Positions 25,257 through 35,391 are shown, numbered from the stretch's first letter. The stretch: 62,062 nt of DNA from Chloroflexota bacterium (GCA_016190665.1 JACPQD010000042.1:1-62062); one strand, 5' to 3'. Program-made: numbers and translations. The notes: generated from the letters alone by a model not told the origin.

Positions 25257-27242
25257 TCAGATCTTTCTCCCCACCAGCGACCCCTCGAAGGTAGCTGAGG
25301 GAATATCCCTGACTTCTGCGCAGTCGCCGATGGCGTAAACTTCGAACTCGCTACCTTTCAGCCTGCGGGCCAGGTCGCCCACCGGGACGGCGCCCCTGGC
25401 GATGACGACACTGTCCACCTCAAGGAAGCTGGTTCTCCAGTTCTTGTCGATGAGAACCAGTCCCTTGTCGGTGACCTCTCGCACGTCGTGCTCGGCAATC
25501 ACCCGCACCTTGTGCTGCTTCAACCTTACCAGCATATCCGGACGGTTGCTGCCGGACAGTCCTTCTGCCAGTTGGGATGCCGGGGAGCGACACACAATGG
25601 TCACTGTGTTCCCGCGCTCCGCCAGGAACTCGGCCGTCTCGCAGCCCACGAGTCTCCCGCCGAGGACGGCGACCCTCCTCCCTTTCAGGCCGACCTTGCC
25701 GCCGAGGATGTCGTGGGCGGTGCAGACGTTGGCGCCGTCCACGCCAGGTATGTCCGGGACCAGCGGTTTGGCGCCCGTCGCCAGGATGACCACGTCGGGC
25801 CTGGCCCTGGCCACAATTGCCGGCGTCACCTCAGTCCCCAGATGGACTTCGATATTCAGCTTGCTGACCTGTGTGGTCAGGTAATCCCTGAACCAGATCC
25901 ACTTCTCTTTGTGCGGGGCGGCGGCCGCCAGCTTGAGCTGGCCATCTCCCAGCGCCTCTTCCTTTTCGTAGAGGATGACCTGGTGGCCCCTCAAAGCAGC
26001 CACCCGGGCCGCCTCCATCCCCGCCGGGCCGGCGCCAACAATCATAACCTTCTTCTTCACCGCTACCGGCTTGATCTCGGCGAACTCCCTCTCGCGGCCC
26101 AGCTCGGCGTTGACGGCGCACCGCCGGGAGATTATCCTCTGGTGGCCCAGGCCGTGGCACCAGTTGCATGAAGTACACTTGCGGATGTCCTCAGGGCGCC
26201 CTTCAGCCGCCTTGTTCGCCCAGTCGGCATCGGCGAGGAGCGCCCGGCCCAGGGCGATGAAGTCCGCCTTGCCCTCTCTGATGAAGCTCTCGGCGACTTC
26301 CGCATCCCTGATGACGCCCACGGTGATGACGGGGACCTTGACCTCACGTTTGATGGCCTCGGTGTAGGCGATTCTCCATCCCTGAGCGAAGGACATGGGA
26401 CAGACGTTAATGCCCACCCCGTTCTTATCCTCCGGGGCGGCGGAGCCCATAGATACATGCAGAGCGTCAGCGCCAGCGGCTTCGATCATCCGGGCGAAGG
26501 CCCTGGCCTCATCAAGCTTGTAGCCGTCGTCCCTGGTCTCTTCCGCCGTGAACCGGAAGATGACTGGGTAGTCGCGTCCGGCGAGCTCTTTGATTCGTTT
26601 CACTATCTGCACCGGGAATCTCATCCGATTCTCGGTGCTCCCGCCGTACATGTCCGTGCGCCGGTTGATATAAGGCGACATGAACTGGTGGATGAGATAG
26701 CCGTGGGCGCCATGGACTTCGACGGCGTCATAGCCTGCTTGCCGGGCGCGCACCGCGGCGCGCCCGAACTTGTCTACGAGTTGTTCGATCTCAGCGATGG
26801 TGAGTTCCCGGGGGACCCACTTGGCGCCGGTAATGGGCAGCGGCGACGGCGACACCGGCGGCAAGCCCGCGGTGCCCATGACGTGGGAGCGCCACCCCGC
26901 GTGATGGAGCTGAGCCGCGATCTTAGCGCCGAGGCACTGAATGGCGTCGGTCAGGCTGTGGTGTCCAGCAATGAACCCGTCTTCGTCGAGTCGCGGCTCC
27001 GTCGGATAGACGGAGCTGAGGGGCCCATCCACGGCCGTGCATTCGGAGATTATGAGGTGCGTACCGCCGATGGCCCGCCGCCCGTAATAGGCAATGGCCC
27101 GGTCGCTGATCCCGCAGTCGGCGTGATTCAAATACGTGCCCATGGGCGCCATCACGATGCGGCCAGGCACGGTCATGGTCCCGATCTGACCCGGCTCGAA
27201 GAGCCTGGGGAATGCTTTCACCCGAGGGCTGAGCGCAATCAT
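25257..27242 (-). CDS. Old yellow enzyme-type NADH:flavin oxidoreductase / 2,4-dienoyl-CoA reductase
   Basis: A 661-residue protein of the FadH/trimethylamine dehydrogenase type. The N-terminal FMN-binding TIM barrel (to about residue 345) has RIVMAPMGT, QLHHAGW and the active-site HGAHGYLIHQFMSP. A 4Fe-4S motif CTSCNWC with a downstream RRCAVN follows, and the C-terminal half is an FAD/NAD(P) domain with VMIVGAGPAGMEAA and RVAVLGGRLVGCE. Such enzymes reduce dienoyl-CoA, enoates or related unsaturated compounds in the cytoplasm. The ATG at 27242 lies a few bases after the ATPase stop, in one operon with an ABC importer, suggesting that the imported compound or its product is the substrate. 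Confidence 0.9.
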   Translation of the reverse strand: MIALSPRVKAFPRLFEPGQIGTMTVPGRIVMAPMGTYLNHADCGISDRAIAYYGRRAIGGTHLIISECTAVDGPLSSVYPTEPRLDEDGFIAGHHSLTDAIQCLGAKIAAQLHHAGWRSHVMGTAGLPPVSPSPLPITGAKWVPRELTIAEIEQLVDKFGRAAVRARQAGYDAVEVHGAHGYLIHQFMSPYINRRTDMYGGSTENRMRFPVQIVKRIKELAGRDYPVIFRFTAEETRDDGYKLDEARAFARMIEAAGADALHVSMGSAAPEDKNGVGINVCPMSFAQGWRIAYTEAIKREVKVPVITVGVIRDAEVAESFIREGKADFIALGRALLADADWANKAAEGRPEDIRKCTSCNWCHGLGHQRIISRRCAVNAELGREREFAEIKPVAVKKKVMIVGAGPAGMEAARVAALRGHQVILYEKEEALGDGQLKLAAAAPHKEKWIWFRDYLTTQVSKLNIEVHLGTEVTPAIVARARPDVVILATGAKPLVPDIPGVDGANVCTAHDILGGKVGLKGRRVAVLGGRLVGCETAEFLAERGNTVTIVCRSPASQLAEGLSGSNRPDMLVRLKQHKVRVIAEHDVREVTDKGLVLIDKNWRTSFLEVDSVVIARGAVPVGDLARRLKGSEFEVYAIGDCAEVRDIPSATFEGSLVGRKI

Positions 27243-27246
27243 CCGG

Positions 27247-28047
27247 CTAAATCTCCTCTCCCTTTCTGAAGTCCTCCTTCAGCGACTGCCAAAGGACGTC
27301 GTAGAAGTCGCGGAACTCGGAGCTGAACCGCACCTGAAACACATCCCGCGGCCTGCTCAGGGGCACGGCATGCACGAGTTTGACGCGGCCAGGACGCGCC
27401 GACATGACGACGACCCGGTCCGCCAGCGTTATCGCCTCGGTCAGATCGTGGGTGACGAAAAGGATAGTCGTGCGCGTGGCCTCCCAAATCTTGAGCAACT
27501 CATCATGGAGCACGAGCTTAAGTTGAGCATCCAGCGCGCCAAAAGGCTCGTCCATCAGCAAGGTCTCCGGCTGATAGATCAGCGTGCGGGCCAACGCCAC
27601 GCGCTTGCGCATACCTCCCGACAGCTCATTGGGGTAGTGTTTCTCGAAGCCCGTCAGGCCCACCATCTCTATGTACTGGGCTATGAGCTCCCGTCGTTTG
27701 CTCCCCGGGTACTTCCGTATCTCCAGCGCCACGCCGATATTGTCGTAGGCAGTGCGCCAGGGGAGGAGATTGTCCTTCTGCGTGCTATAGCCGACGCAGG
27801 TGTTCACACTGGTGACCGGAGACCCCCCGTAAAGGATCCTACCGCTGCTGGGCCGCATCAACCCGGCCACCATATTCAGGAGCGTGGACTTGCCGCAGCC
27901 GCTGGGGCCCACGATAGCAACGAACTCGCCGTCCGTGGCGCTCATGGAGACATCTTCGCAGGCGCAGACCGCTGAATCCCCCTTGATGAATACCTTCGAA
28001 ACGTTCTCCAGGCGGATGATCTCCCTCGCTGCTGCCGCTTGCTCCAT
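27247..28047 (-). CDS. ABC transporter ATP-binding protein (SsuB/TauB/NrtD type)
   Basis: A 266-residue ATPase with Walker [11 protein letters not shown]-loop [11 protein letters not shown], signature LSGGMRKR, Walker [12 protein letters not shown] and the switch His in FVTHDLTEA. The start is taken as ATG 28047 because GGGAGG lies 7 nt upstream; ATG 28065 overlaps the upstream permease stop and is the alternative. It energises the two neighbouring permeases at the membrane. Confidence 0.92.
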   Translation of the reverse strand: MEQAAAAREIIRLENVSKVFIKGDSAVCACEDVSMSATDGEFVAIVGPSGCGKSTLLNMVAGLMRPSSGRILYGGSPVTSVNTCVGYSTQKDNLLPWRTAYDNIGVALEIRKYPGSKRRELIAQYIEMVGLTGFEKHYPNELSGGMRKRVALARTLIYQPETLLMDEPFGALDAQLKLVLHDELLKIWEATRTTILFVTHDLTEAITLADRVVVMSARPGRVKLVHAVPLSRPRDVFQVRFSSEFRDFYDVLWQSLKEDFRKGEEI

Positions 28048-28064
28048 TTGTCTGCCTCCCGCCA

Positions 28065-28934
28065 TTACCCTCCGGCATGTCTCCACCTCAGGAGATGGGT
28101 TTCCAGCCGACCTAAACCCTCGTTAAGGATAGCCGCGATGACGCCAACCACCAGTATCACGGAGAAAAGTCCGGTGGAGTCGAATTTCTCGGCGCTGACC
28201 TGCAACAGAAATCCCAGCCCGCGATTCGAGGCTATCATCTCCGCCACGATGGCGCCCGCCATTCCATTTGGTAGAGCTACTCGGATGCCGGTCAGCACCC
28301 AGGCCATGGCCGATGGCAGGACCACCTTAAGGTAAATGTCCCTGCTTTTGCCGCCCATGGTCCGGATAACATCGATCAACTCCTGGTCCACCTCTCGCGC
28401 CCCGCTGTAGGCGTTCCAGAAGACCAGGAAAAAGACGATATAGGCGGCCATCGCGATTTTGGCCTCAATCTGAATGCCGAACCAGAGGATGAAAAGCGGC
28501 GCCAATGCCAGCTTCGGGATGCAGTAGACCGCCTGGATGTAGGGCTCGACCAGGCTGGACAGCGCCGGGTTTCTGCCCAGGAAGAAGCCTATCGCCACGG
28601 CGGCGACGACGCCGATGCCGAAGCCCCAGACGGCTGTGGTCAGCGTTATTTCTGTGTGGCGCCACAGAAAGCCCGAGTTGGCCCACTCCACCAGGCGCTC
28701 CACTATGTCTGAGGGACGGCTCACCCAAAAGCGGTCTATGAGCGTTCCCGACGCCAACTGCCACGCCGCCAGGATGGCGGCAACGAAGCCCACCCTCGCC
28801 GCCAGCAAAGTCAACGTCGCTGACCGCGCCTCCCGCCGGCGAGACGCGGCTATCCTTTCAAACGCGACGGCGCCGGAAACACCCATAGCGTCTCCGTCGT
28901 AGGTCACGCCGGAGCGCGCCCCGAATGTCCGCAT
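28065..28934 (-). CDS. ABC transporter permease (SsuC/TauC type)
   Basis: A 289-residue membrane protein with about six helices and the cytoplasmic EAA loop ([20 protein letters not shown]). ATG 28934 follows GAGGAGAGAGG. It lies between the solute-binding protein and ATPase genes and is a paralogue of the permease at 30090-30950; the pair may form a heterodimer. Confidence 0.9.
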   Translation of the reverse strand: MRTFGARSGVTYDGDAMGVSGAVAFERIAASRRREARSATLTLLAARVGFVAAILAAWQLASGTLIDRFWVSRPSDIVERLVEWANSGFLWRHTEITLTTAVWGFGIGVVAAVAIGFFLGRNPALSSLVEPYIQAVYCIPKLALAPLFILWFGIQIEAKIAMAAYIVFFLVFWNAYSGAREVDQELIDVIRTMGGKSRDIYLKVVLPSAMAWVLTGIRVALPNGMAGAIVAEMIASNRGLGFLLQVSAEKFDSTGLFSVILVVGVIAAILNEGLGRLETHLLRWRHAGG

Positions 28935-28976
28935 CCTCTCTCCTCGGTCTGTGACTGATTCAGGGCAACCGGAAGT

Positions 28977-30023
28977 CTACTTGAGATCCTGGCTGGCCTG
29001 CTGCGCGTAACGCACGTCGACGAGGTCCTCGTAAGCGGGTATCGCCTTGGCGCCCGGGAACTTCGACATGTACGTGGCGGTCAACTGGAACACATCCTTC
29101 TGGAGCACCGGGTCCGTGAAAAGGGTCGGCAAAACGGCGTCGAAGGCGGCATCAAAGTCCGTCTGGGGCATTTCCTTGAAGAAGGTCTTCAGGTGCTGTT
29201 TCGCCTTCGCCTTGTCGGCGCCGAGCAGCTTCTGTCCCCGGGCTATGGCCTTGACCATAGCTTTGGCGATCTCCGGATTGGACTGGATGTAATCGGTCCT
29301 GGCAAACACGCCCAGATTCGCCAGGTTGAACAGCTCCGGGATCTCCCCGCCGCTGATCTTGATGAATTTGACGCCGGATTTGGCGGCTTCTGCCATCTCC
29401 GGGGCCGGATGGGACATGAACATGGCATCGATGGAGCCCTTCTCCAGGGCGGCCAGCGACGAAGGGTTGTCACGCGTTGCCACTAGCTCGATGTCTTTGT
29501 TGGGGTCCATTCCATTCTGTCGGGCGAGGTAGGCCAGCATCTGATAGAGTCCCCCGCCCGGAGAGGATGTGCCGATCTTCATCCCCTTGAGGGCCTTTAT
29601 CCTGTCCGGCAGTGGCGACTGCGGCGTCACGTTTCTCTTCTGGAGCGCGTCGGGACGGACCACGATGTCCGCCGGGAAGCCCCGGGACAGAGCCACCACC
29701 ATTTTCGCCGGTTGCCCTTGCTGCACCGCCGAAATAAGCTCGGTTATGGAGCCGCTATTGGCTTGGACGCTGCCTCCTAAGGTGGCCGCCAGCGCCGGCG
29801 CCCCACCACCCATGGTAGTTATCTCTACCTCCAACCCCGCGTCTTTGAAGTAGCCGGCCTCTTTGGCGATGAGAATAGCGGAATAGTTCAGGTTCATGCC
29901 CCCCAAGGCGATGGTTACCTTGCCCAGTTGCTTGCCCGGGGGAGGCGCGGCGCTGGGAGCGGCGCACGCCGTCGCCATCAGGAGGAGCAATACTGCTGTT
30001 GTTGCGCCCTGCGATAGTTTCAA
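28977..30023 (-). CDS. NrtA/SsuA/TauA-type ABC substrate-binding lipoprotein
   Basis: A 348-residue lipoprotein with lipobox LMATAC and a class F fold of the NMT1/SsuA type (KVTIALGGMNLNYSAILIAKEAGYFKDAGLEVE, KALKGMKIGTSSPGG). Relatives bind alkanesulfonates, taurine, nitrate, thiamine precursors or aromatic acids; the ligand cannot be told. Start TTG at 30023 with AGGAGA 7 nt upstream. It is the only SBP in the window with a complete cognate ABC transporter. Confidence 0.9.
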   Translation of the reverse strand: MKLSQGATTAVLLLLMATACAAPSAAPPPGKQLGKVTIALGGMNLNYSAILIAKEAGYFKDAGLEVEITTMGGGAPALAATLGGSVQANSGSITELISAVQQGQPAKMVVALSRGFPADIVVRPDALQKRNVTPQSPLPDRIKALKGMKIGTSSPGGGLYQMLAYLARQNGMDPNKDIELVATRDNPSSLAALEKGSIDAMFMSHPAPEMAEAAKSGVKFIKISGGEIPELFNLANLGVFARTDYIQSNPEIAKAMVKAIARGQKLLGADKAKAKQHLKTFFKEMPQTDFDAAFDAVLPTLFTDPVLQKDVFQLTATYMSKFPGAKAIPAYEDLVDVRYAQQASQDLK

Positions 30024-30089
30024 TTCAGGTCTCCTTTCTTTGTCGGGACGTTATCGGAACCGGCGCTCTGCCGAGTGCCGGGGGGACGC

Positions 30090-30950
30090 CTAAAGCCCCG
30101 CCCCAGCTCCCCTGTCGGAGACGGCCTTCCAATGCATCATTCGCGCCTGCATCTGCGCCAATGCCAGGTGGAGGCACACCGCGATAAACATAAGAATCAG
30201 CAGGACGGCGAAGATACCGGCGGAGTCGAAGTTGGCGGCGGTGTATTGGGCCAGGTAGCCCAGCCCAACCCGGCTCCCGATCATCTCGGCGACGACGACC
30301 CCAATGAGCGCATAAGGTATCGACAGCCTGAGCCCGGCGAAGACCCAGACCAGGGCATTGGGCAGGACCACCTTCAAAATCACGTCTCGCCGGCTGCCCC
30401 CCATCACCTTGATAACATCCTCCAGCTCTGTATCCACGTCTCTGGCGCCTCCGTAAGCGTTCCAAAAGACCAGAAAGAAGACGATGACCGCCGCGTAAGC
30501 CACTTTCTGCTGCAGGCTTATGCCGAACCAGACAATGAACAGGGGAGCGAGGGCAATCTTGGGAAGGCCGTAGATGGCCATAACCACCGGACTGACCACT
30601 CGGTCGAGGGCGCGACTTCTCCCCAGGGCGAAGCCGGCGGCCACACCGGTCATAGCTCCCAGGATGAAGGCGAGGACCATCGCCTGAACAGTAGCGCCGA
30701 AATGCTGAAGGATGAAGCCGGAGGATATCCAGTCGCCCAGGCGCGCCGCCACGTCGGTGGGCCGGCTGATATAGCGAGGGGAAAAGAGTGTGCCAGCGCT
30801 GAGCTGCCATCCGGCGAGCAGGACGAAAAGCAGGATGCCGCGCCCAATCCACAGCCGGCCGCTGCTGGCCAGCAGCCCGCTGAGCGCGCCGCCATCCGGC
30901 GTGCTTGCTTCGCCAGCGATCCGCGAGACCGGGCGGTTGTTTTCGGTCAT
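30090..30950 (-). CDS. ABC transporter permease (SsuC/TauC type)
   Basis: A 286-residue membrane protein with about six helices and EAA loop (DVIKVMGGSRRDVILKVVLP). It is the first gene of the operon permease-SBP-permease-ATPase-flavoenzyme-dehydrogenase, on the minus strand from 30950 to 24122. The start ATG at 30950 has only a modest GAAGAG. Having two distinct permease genes suggests a heterodimeric channel. Confidence 0.9.
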   Translation of the reverse strand: MTENNRPVSRIAGEASTPDGGALSGLLASSGRLWIGRGILLFVLLAGWQLSAGTLFSPRYISRPTDVAARLGDWISSGFILQHFGATVQAMVLAFILGAMTGVAAGFALGRSRALDRVVSPVVMAIYGLPKIALAPLFIVWFGISLQQKVAYAAVIVFFLVFWNAYGGARDVDTELEDVIKVMGGSRRDVILKVVLPNALVWVFAGLRLSIPYALIGVVVAEMIGSRVGLGYLAQYTAANFDSAGIFAVLLILMFIAVCLHLALAQMQARMMHWKAVSDRGAGAGL

Positions 30951-31320
30951 CTCTTCATCCTGCGTTACGTCCGGTTAGCACGGCAGCCATTCGTCGTCGA
31001 AGCCTTAGCCCGACCGGAGAAAGGACAAGCCGCCCCGCTGAGCAGCCTCGGGGCTCGGGCCGTCTTCACATCATTGGCGCCACCAGTTACGCCTCTCCCC
31101 GGGGGCGATTCGCCCCATGGTCTCATCCCACACATTCCCGATTCAACAAACCTCTTTAGCTGCAAACACAGGCGGCCCTACGCCAGTAACCGCATGATGC
31201 TGCCTGCGTCGTCCCGTTCCTCTATTTTACCCGACATGTCAATAACGTACTCATTAAACAATACGCCTGGCCGATGAATACAATCACGAGATGCGTGGTA
31301 TGCGCTCCTCCGTTCGACTC
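30951..31320. other. Gene-free region
   Basis: It lies between the aconitase X large-subunit stop and the permease start. It must hold the promoter of the transporter operon, but I see no clear -35/-10 pair or operator and no convincing short gene. Confidence 0.4.
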
Positions 31321-32568
31321 CTAAAGCCTCCCCTTGATCGCCGCCTGAACACAATCGCTCCGTGGGCGGAAGACAAGCTGCGCCTTTATTTTGCCAGGGT
31401 ACAGGGATACGCCGTAATGGCAGTTCTTGACGTCATCGGTGAGAATCGTCTTCCCCTCGAGGCGCGCGGGGAACTGCTTGCCAGCGATGACAGTTGGACA
31501 GATGCTGCAGTATACGTCGCATCCGGCCTCTTCTAAGGCTCTGCTGAGTCCCATCCGGTCGGCCATGGCCTTTACCGGCTCTGAGGTGAAGACCATAACC
31601 TCCACATCAGCGCGCGCCTTCCGCCCGTTGAATTCGCGGGCCAGCCCCATCATCTCCCAGATAGAGAGAGGAGGATTGCCCAGCCAGAGCATATCCACCC
31701 TGCCCTGGCCCGGATACATGTCATAGATGGAGCGGATGTCCCTGTCGGTCACCTGCATCTCCCTCAGAGGCTTGCGGCCGCCCTGGGCCTGCTCCAGGGT
31801 GGCCGCTTCAGGGGTTATCCCTACGGCGTGGAAGATGCAGGTGCTCCCGGTGGTCGGCATGGCGCAGGAAAGGCGCCGCAATGCATCGATGGGCAATGAT
31901 TTCGGCAAGTTGGTGAAAATGGGGACGAGGCCATATTCCTTCAGTTCGTTGCCCGCCCAGTACCCCAGGGCGTCGTAATCGCTGAGTTCCCCCAGGGATG
32001 CCGAAACGTTGATAACGACGTTGCCATAACGGTTCTCTTCAAGGTGGAAGCCGTATCTGGGCGCCTTGCCTATTATCGCCGCGATGAAGGCGCCGGGGTA
32101 TCCTTCCAGGTTGGAACGCGCACCAAAATAGGAGTTCACGAAAGTGACCGTCTGACTTTCCGTGTAGGCAACATGCTCGCCCAGGCGGGGAATGAAGCCC
32201 AGAAGGTATGTGTCCTGGCTGTGAGTCGCCACAGCGCCCATCTGCGCTATGGTCCGGGCGAAAGCGACTCCTTCCCTCACAGCCTCTTCCTCGACGCCAA
32301 GCTCCCGCCATCTATCGAAGTCAGCCCCAGCAACGTTTGTGCCCGTCGGAACCCTGAACCTGAGTCCCTGGCTTGCCAGCGACGTGACTGTCTTCGGCCA
32401 CCACTTGCCAAGCTGGGCGGGATCATCGCAGACGCTGGCGTAGCCAATGTCGACCAGTGAGGGCGCCTCGAAGAACTCACCTTGCTTCACCATGAATTCG
32501 GTCGCCCACCTCACCGGCTCACCGAATTCGCCTTGCATCATCCTCTTCTCGTCATCGGTAAGATACAC
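31321..32568 (-). CDS. Aconitase X catalytic (large) subunit, DUF521
   Basis: A 415-residue AcnX family protein: LTDDEKRMMQGEFGEPVRWA, RVPTGTNVAGADFDRW and the cluster or metal Cys residues in SCAMPTTGS, CSICPTVIAGK and DVKNCHYG. AcnX enzymes are monofunctional dehydratases, for example cis-3-hydroxy-L-proline dehydratase in bacteria and phosphomevalonate dehydratase in archaea. The GTG start at 32568 overlaps the small-subunit stop by one base (TAGTG). Hydroxyproline or another hydroxy acid is a plausible substrate, supplied by the SBP encoded just upstream. Confidence 0.88.
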   Translation of the reverse strand: MYLTDDEKRMMQGEFGEPVRWATEFMVKQGEFFEAPSLVDIGYASVCDDPAQLGKWWPKTVTSLASQGLRFRVPTGTNVAGADFDRWRELGVEEEAVREGVAFARTIAQMGAVATHSQDTYLLGFIPRLGEHVAYTESQTVTFVNSYFGARSNLEGYPGAFIAAIIGKAPRYGFHLEENRYGNVVINVSASLGELSDYDALGYWAGNELKEYGLVPIFTNLPKSLPIDALRRLSCAMPTTGSTCIFHAVGITPEAATLEQAQGGRKPLREMQVTDRDIRSIYDMYPGQGRVDMLWLGNPPLSIWEMMGLAREFNGRKARADVEVMVFTSEPVKAMADRMGLSRALEEAGCDVYCSICPTVIAGKQFPARLEGKTILTDDVKNCHYGVSLYPGKIKAQLVFRPRSDCVQAAIKGRL

Positions 32569-32984
32569 TATCGGGCCCGCCTTTCGACCGTCACCAAACC
32601 GGCCTGAGGATCGACACGCAAGTAATCGCCTGTCTGGATGGCCTGCACGGGATCCTCCTCAAAACGGTCCATTATGGCTATGCCGGCCAGGATGGCCGCT
32701 TGAACCAATACTGGATTCGCGGTCCCGAAGAGCACGGCCTTTGGTCCGACGCCGTTCTGGACCATCTCGGGAAGACTCACCGAACTGGCAACCCCTCCCT
32801 TCGGCACCGGCGCGACCAGGATCCTGCCCGCAATATTGTGACCGTACAAGGCGTGCCCCTCACGCTTGCCGATGCCCGTTTCCTGGTCGAAATCCGTTGA
32901 AAAGTGGACAGGGTCGGAGGAAACGATTGCTTCCCCCTCAGTGGGCGGCCCAAATCCCTTGTGTGCCTTCAGAACTGCCATCAT
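32568..32984 (-). CDS. Aconitase X swivel (small) subunit, DUF126
   Basis: A 138-residue protein with the swivel-domain pattern: ALYGHNIAGRILVAPVPKGGVASS, GPKAVLFGTANPVLVQAAILAGIAIMDRF and GDYLRVDPQAGLVTV. It pairs with the adjacent large subunit as in other split AcnX enzymes. ATG 32984 overlaps the upstream SBP stop (ATGA), so SBP and both subunits are translationally coupled. Confidence 0.88.
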   Translation of the reverse strand: MMAVLKAHKGFGPPTEGEAIVSSDPVHFSTDFDQETGIGKREGHALYGHNIAGRILVAPVPKGGVASSVSLPEMVQNGVGPKAVLFGTANPVLVQAAILAGIAIMDRFEEDPVQAIQTGDYLRVDPQAGLVTVERRAR

Positions 32985-34657
32985 CTTTCTATCCAGTTAT
33001 AAGCGACGAAGTGCTGCCCGAAGGCGGAGGTCTGCAATGTGCCCTTGACGTGTGGCTGGCGGACCAGGTACTCGCCGTAGCCGAAAAGAAACAGGACGTG
33101 CGCTTTCTCTATCATCATCCTCTCAAATCGGTTCAGCGCCTGGCGCCTCTTAGTTACGTCAACCTCCCGCCTCTGCTCGTCGATCAGGGCGCCTATCTCC
33201 TGATCCTTGAGATGGTACATCCCCCCAGGGCGCCAATACTGCTCGATACGCTCACCAGGCTCCATGGCTGCCGCCCCCGCGTGCAATATTACCGTGTAAT
33301 CCGCTGAATTGCGCTGCGCCACGAAGGTGGTGTGCTCCAGGACCCTTTGCCTGACCTCCACGCCGATTTGCCTCAACTGGTCAGCCACGAGTGTTAGCGC
33401 CTCCACAGCCTCTTTCACCCCTGAGCTCGCCTTGATCTCGATCTGGAAGCCGCTCGGATACCCGGCTTCGCCCATTAGCTTCTTGGCCTGAGCTGCATCA
33501 GGCTTGTAAAGGCGTTTCAATTCCTCGTCGGGCAAGCGCCAGGAGGCGCTCACCCCATAGATAGCGCCGATCAACTCGCCATTCCCCTCCATAACGACAT
33601 CTATGAGCGCCTGCCGATCAACGGAGAGAGAAAAAGCCTGGCGGACACGCTGGTCGTTGAAGGGCTTCTTGTCCGGGTGAAAAGCCAGGAAAACAGGGTA
33701 GGCAGGCAAATTGGAGACGGTGACTTGCGGGTTGGTCCTCTTCAGTGAGCTCAAGTCGGCATGAGAGACCAGGACGTAGTCCGCGCGCCCGGAGCGAAAG
33801 GCTGCCAGCCGAGTAGCGGAGTCCGGCACGATGACAACGTTAACCTCATCGAGATAAGGGATCCCTTTTACGAAGTAGTTAGGGTTCCCGGCGAGCTTGT
33901 AGCTTAACTTCTCCGTCCAGCTCTTCAAGAAGAATGGCCCGGTTCCCGCCTCCTCCCGGCTCAAATCGCCGAATCTCTCTACCGCCTCTTTGCCCACCAT
34001 TGTGTTAAAGGGTTGCGCCATGAAGTTCATGAAGGGGGCGGTCCGTTCTTTCAGAGTCAGCTTGACAGAGTACTTGTCCAGAATGTCGATGCTGGAAACC
34101 GCCTGGAATTGCCATCGCCTGAAGAACCGGGGATCTTCTGTCGCCATGCGCTGGATATTGTACTTCACGTCCTCGGCAGTGAACTCCCGGCCCTTCATTA
34201 CGGGGCTGTCGTGAAACCTCACCCCCTGCCGCAAGCGTAATACGTATGTCAGTTGGTCCGGCTGCTCCCATTTCTCCACCAAGCCGGGAACGATCTCGAG
34301 TTTCTCGTCGAGCATGAACAGGCCGTCATATAGAGGCGCCAGGACGTCGTTCCAGGGCATCGATCCTCGCGAGAAGTGAGGATCAAGCATATCCGGATAT
34401 CTCTCTCTGAGACGCGTGACGGAGCCCCCATATTTGGGCTGGCCGCTAGCCGGTTTGGGGGTGGAGGCGGGCGAAGTGGCTGTCGCTGCCGCCGGCTTGG
34501 ACGGCCCGGTCGTTGGAGTGGCTGCGGCGGTCGCAGGTGGGGAAGCCAAAGCCGTTGGCGGTCTCGGCGTAGCTGCTGGCGAAGTGGCCGGAGCACAGCT
34601 CGCGGACAGCAAAGTGAGGAGAGTGAAGCAAGTCGCCATTCTCTTCGTTCCGTTCAT
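32981..34657 (-). CDS. Family 5 substrate-binding lipoprotein coupled to aconitase X
   Basis: A 558-residue SBP from ATG 34657 (AGGAGG upstream); the longer frame is unsupported. Lipobox TLLSASC, long Ala/Pro/Thr linker, then KYGGSVTRL, LRQGVRFHD, RVRQAFSLSVDRQA and LMGEAGYPSGFQ. It is the most divergent of the family 5 SBPs here: it lacks the DVWLAK ending (it ends VAYNWIER), and its body differs from the two main subgroups. Its stop overlaps the start of the AcnX small subunit, tying its ligand to the AcnX substrate. Confidence 0.9.
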   Translation of the reverse strand: MNGTKRMATCFTLLTLLSASCAPATSPAATPRPPTALASPPATAAATPTTGPSKPAAATATSPASTPKPASGQPKYGGSVTRLRERYPDMLDPHFSRGSMPWNDVLAPLYDGLFMLDEKLEIVPGLVEKWEQPDQLTYVLRLRQGVRFHDSPVMKGREFTAEDVKYNIQRMATEDPRFFRRWQFQAVSSIDILDKYSVKLTLKERTAPFMNFMAQPFNTMVGKEAVERFGDLSREEAGTGPFFLKSWTEKLSYKLAGNPNYFVKGIPYLDEVNVVIVPDSATRLAAFRSGRADYVLVSHADLSSLKRTNPQVTVSNLPAYPVFLAFHPDKKPFNDQRVRQAFSLSVDRQALIDVVMEGNGELIGAIYGVSASWRLPDEELKRLYKPDAAQAKKLMGEAGYPSGFQIEIKASSGVKEAVEALTLVADQLRQIGVEVRQRVLEHTTFVAQRNSADYTVILHAGAAAMEPGERIEQYWRPGGMYHLKDQEIGALIDEQRREVDVTKRRQALNRFERMMIEKAHVLFLFGYGEYLVRQPHVKGTLQTSAFGQHFVAYNWIER

Positions 34658-34806
34658 ACGAATCCTCCTGTCATCACACTTAGCTCGTGCGCCACGCTCA
34701 GATTTGCTCCGACAAGTGAGCGCCTGGAGAAACACTCCGAAGGGTCCAGTCGCGCCAACAATAATTGGTAGCAGTTGGCGCAAGAAGAAGCGCCGAGAAC
34801 GACCAG

Positions 34807-35391
34807 TCAGTGGGCGCTGGTCGGCGGCAGCGTGCCTGTCGCCGCCTGTAGCGCCTGAATCTTGCCCAGCTCCGCGAAGCTTATCAGCTTACCTTCAGGG
34901 CTCCGCAACTCCACGTCGACTTTGCCACTGTGAGCCATGATAATGAAAACTATGTCCTGGGGCAGTCCCGCCAGCAGTGCGATGTGGCCGCCGTAGGCGC
35001 CGTGGACGATCTTCTTGCCAAACTCCGATGCAACCACCCGGTTGCCAATTCTCTCGTACCGGAGAATCTTGTCCAGGTCGTGGAGGATGGCCCCTGCCAG
35101 AACATAGTCCAGGTTGATATTGACGCCATACTCCTGTATCAGTTGCCTGGCCATAGCATAGGCGCCGCTGGCGGCGGCGTTGCTGTGTTTCACCAGCGTC
35201 TCGCCAGGCGCCGCGTCGATAGCGAAGGGCGCGTCCTGCAAGTTCTCGAAGGGACTCTCCCTCCAGGCAATGTACCAGGCCGTGACTACCCCGTCGCGCA
35301 GCTTGCCATCCTTGATCCTGGCAATGAGAGGGAACGCCTCCCTGATAGCTTGTTTGTCCGCGGCTGGCACTCTGGTGGGCGACTGCGCCAT
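34807..35391 (-). CDS. HD-domain phosphohydrolase-like protein
   Basis: A 194-residue protein with a metal-dependent HD layout: VKHSNAAA, the HD pair in AILHDLDK, HGAYGGHIALL and IIMAHSGK. HD proteins hydrolyse phosphate esters of nucleotides or similar compounds; the substrate is unknown. Start ATG 35391 with GGAGGAGG. It lies between the CapA-like gene and the SBP/AcnX operon in the same direction. Confidence 0.75.
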   Translation of the reverse strand: MAQSPTRVPAADKQAIREAFPLIARIKDGKLRDGVVTAWYIAWRESPFENLQDAPFAIDAAPGETLVKHSNAAASGAYAMARQLIQEYGVNINLDYVLAGAILHDLDKILRYERIGNRVVASEFGKKIVHGAYGGHIALLAGLPQDIVFIIMAHSGKVDVELRSPEGKLISFAELGKIQALQAATGTLPPTSAH

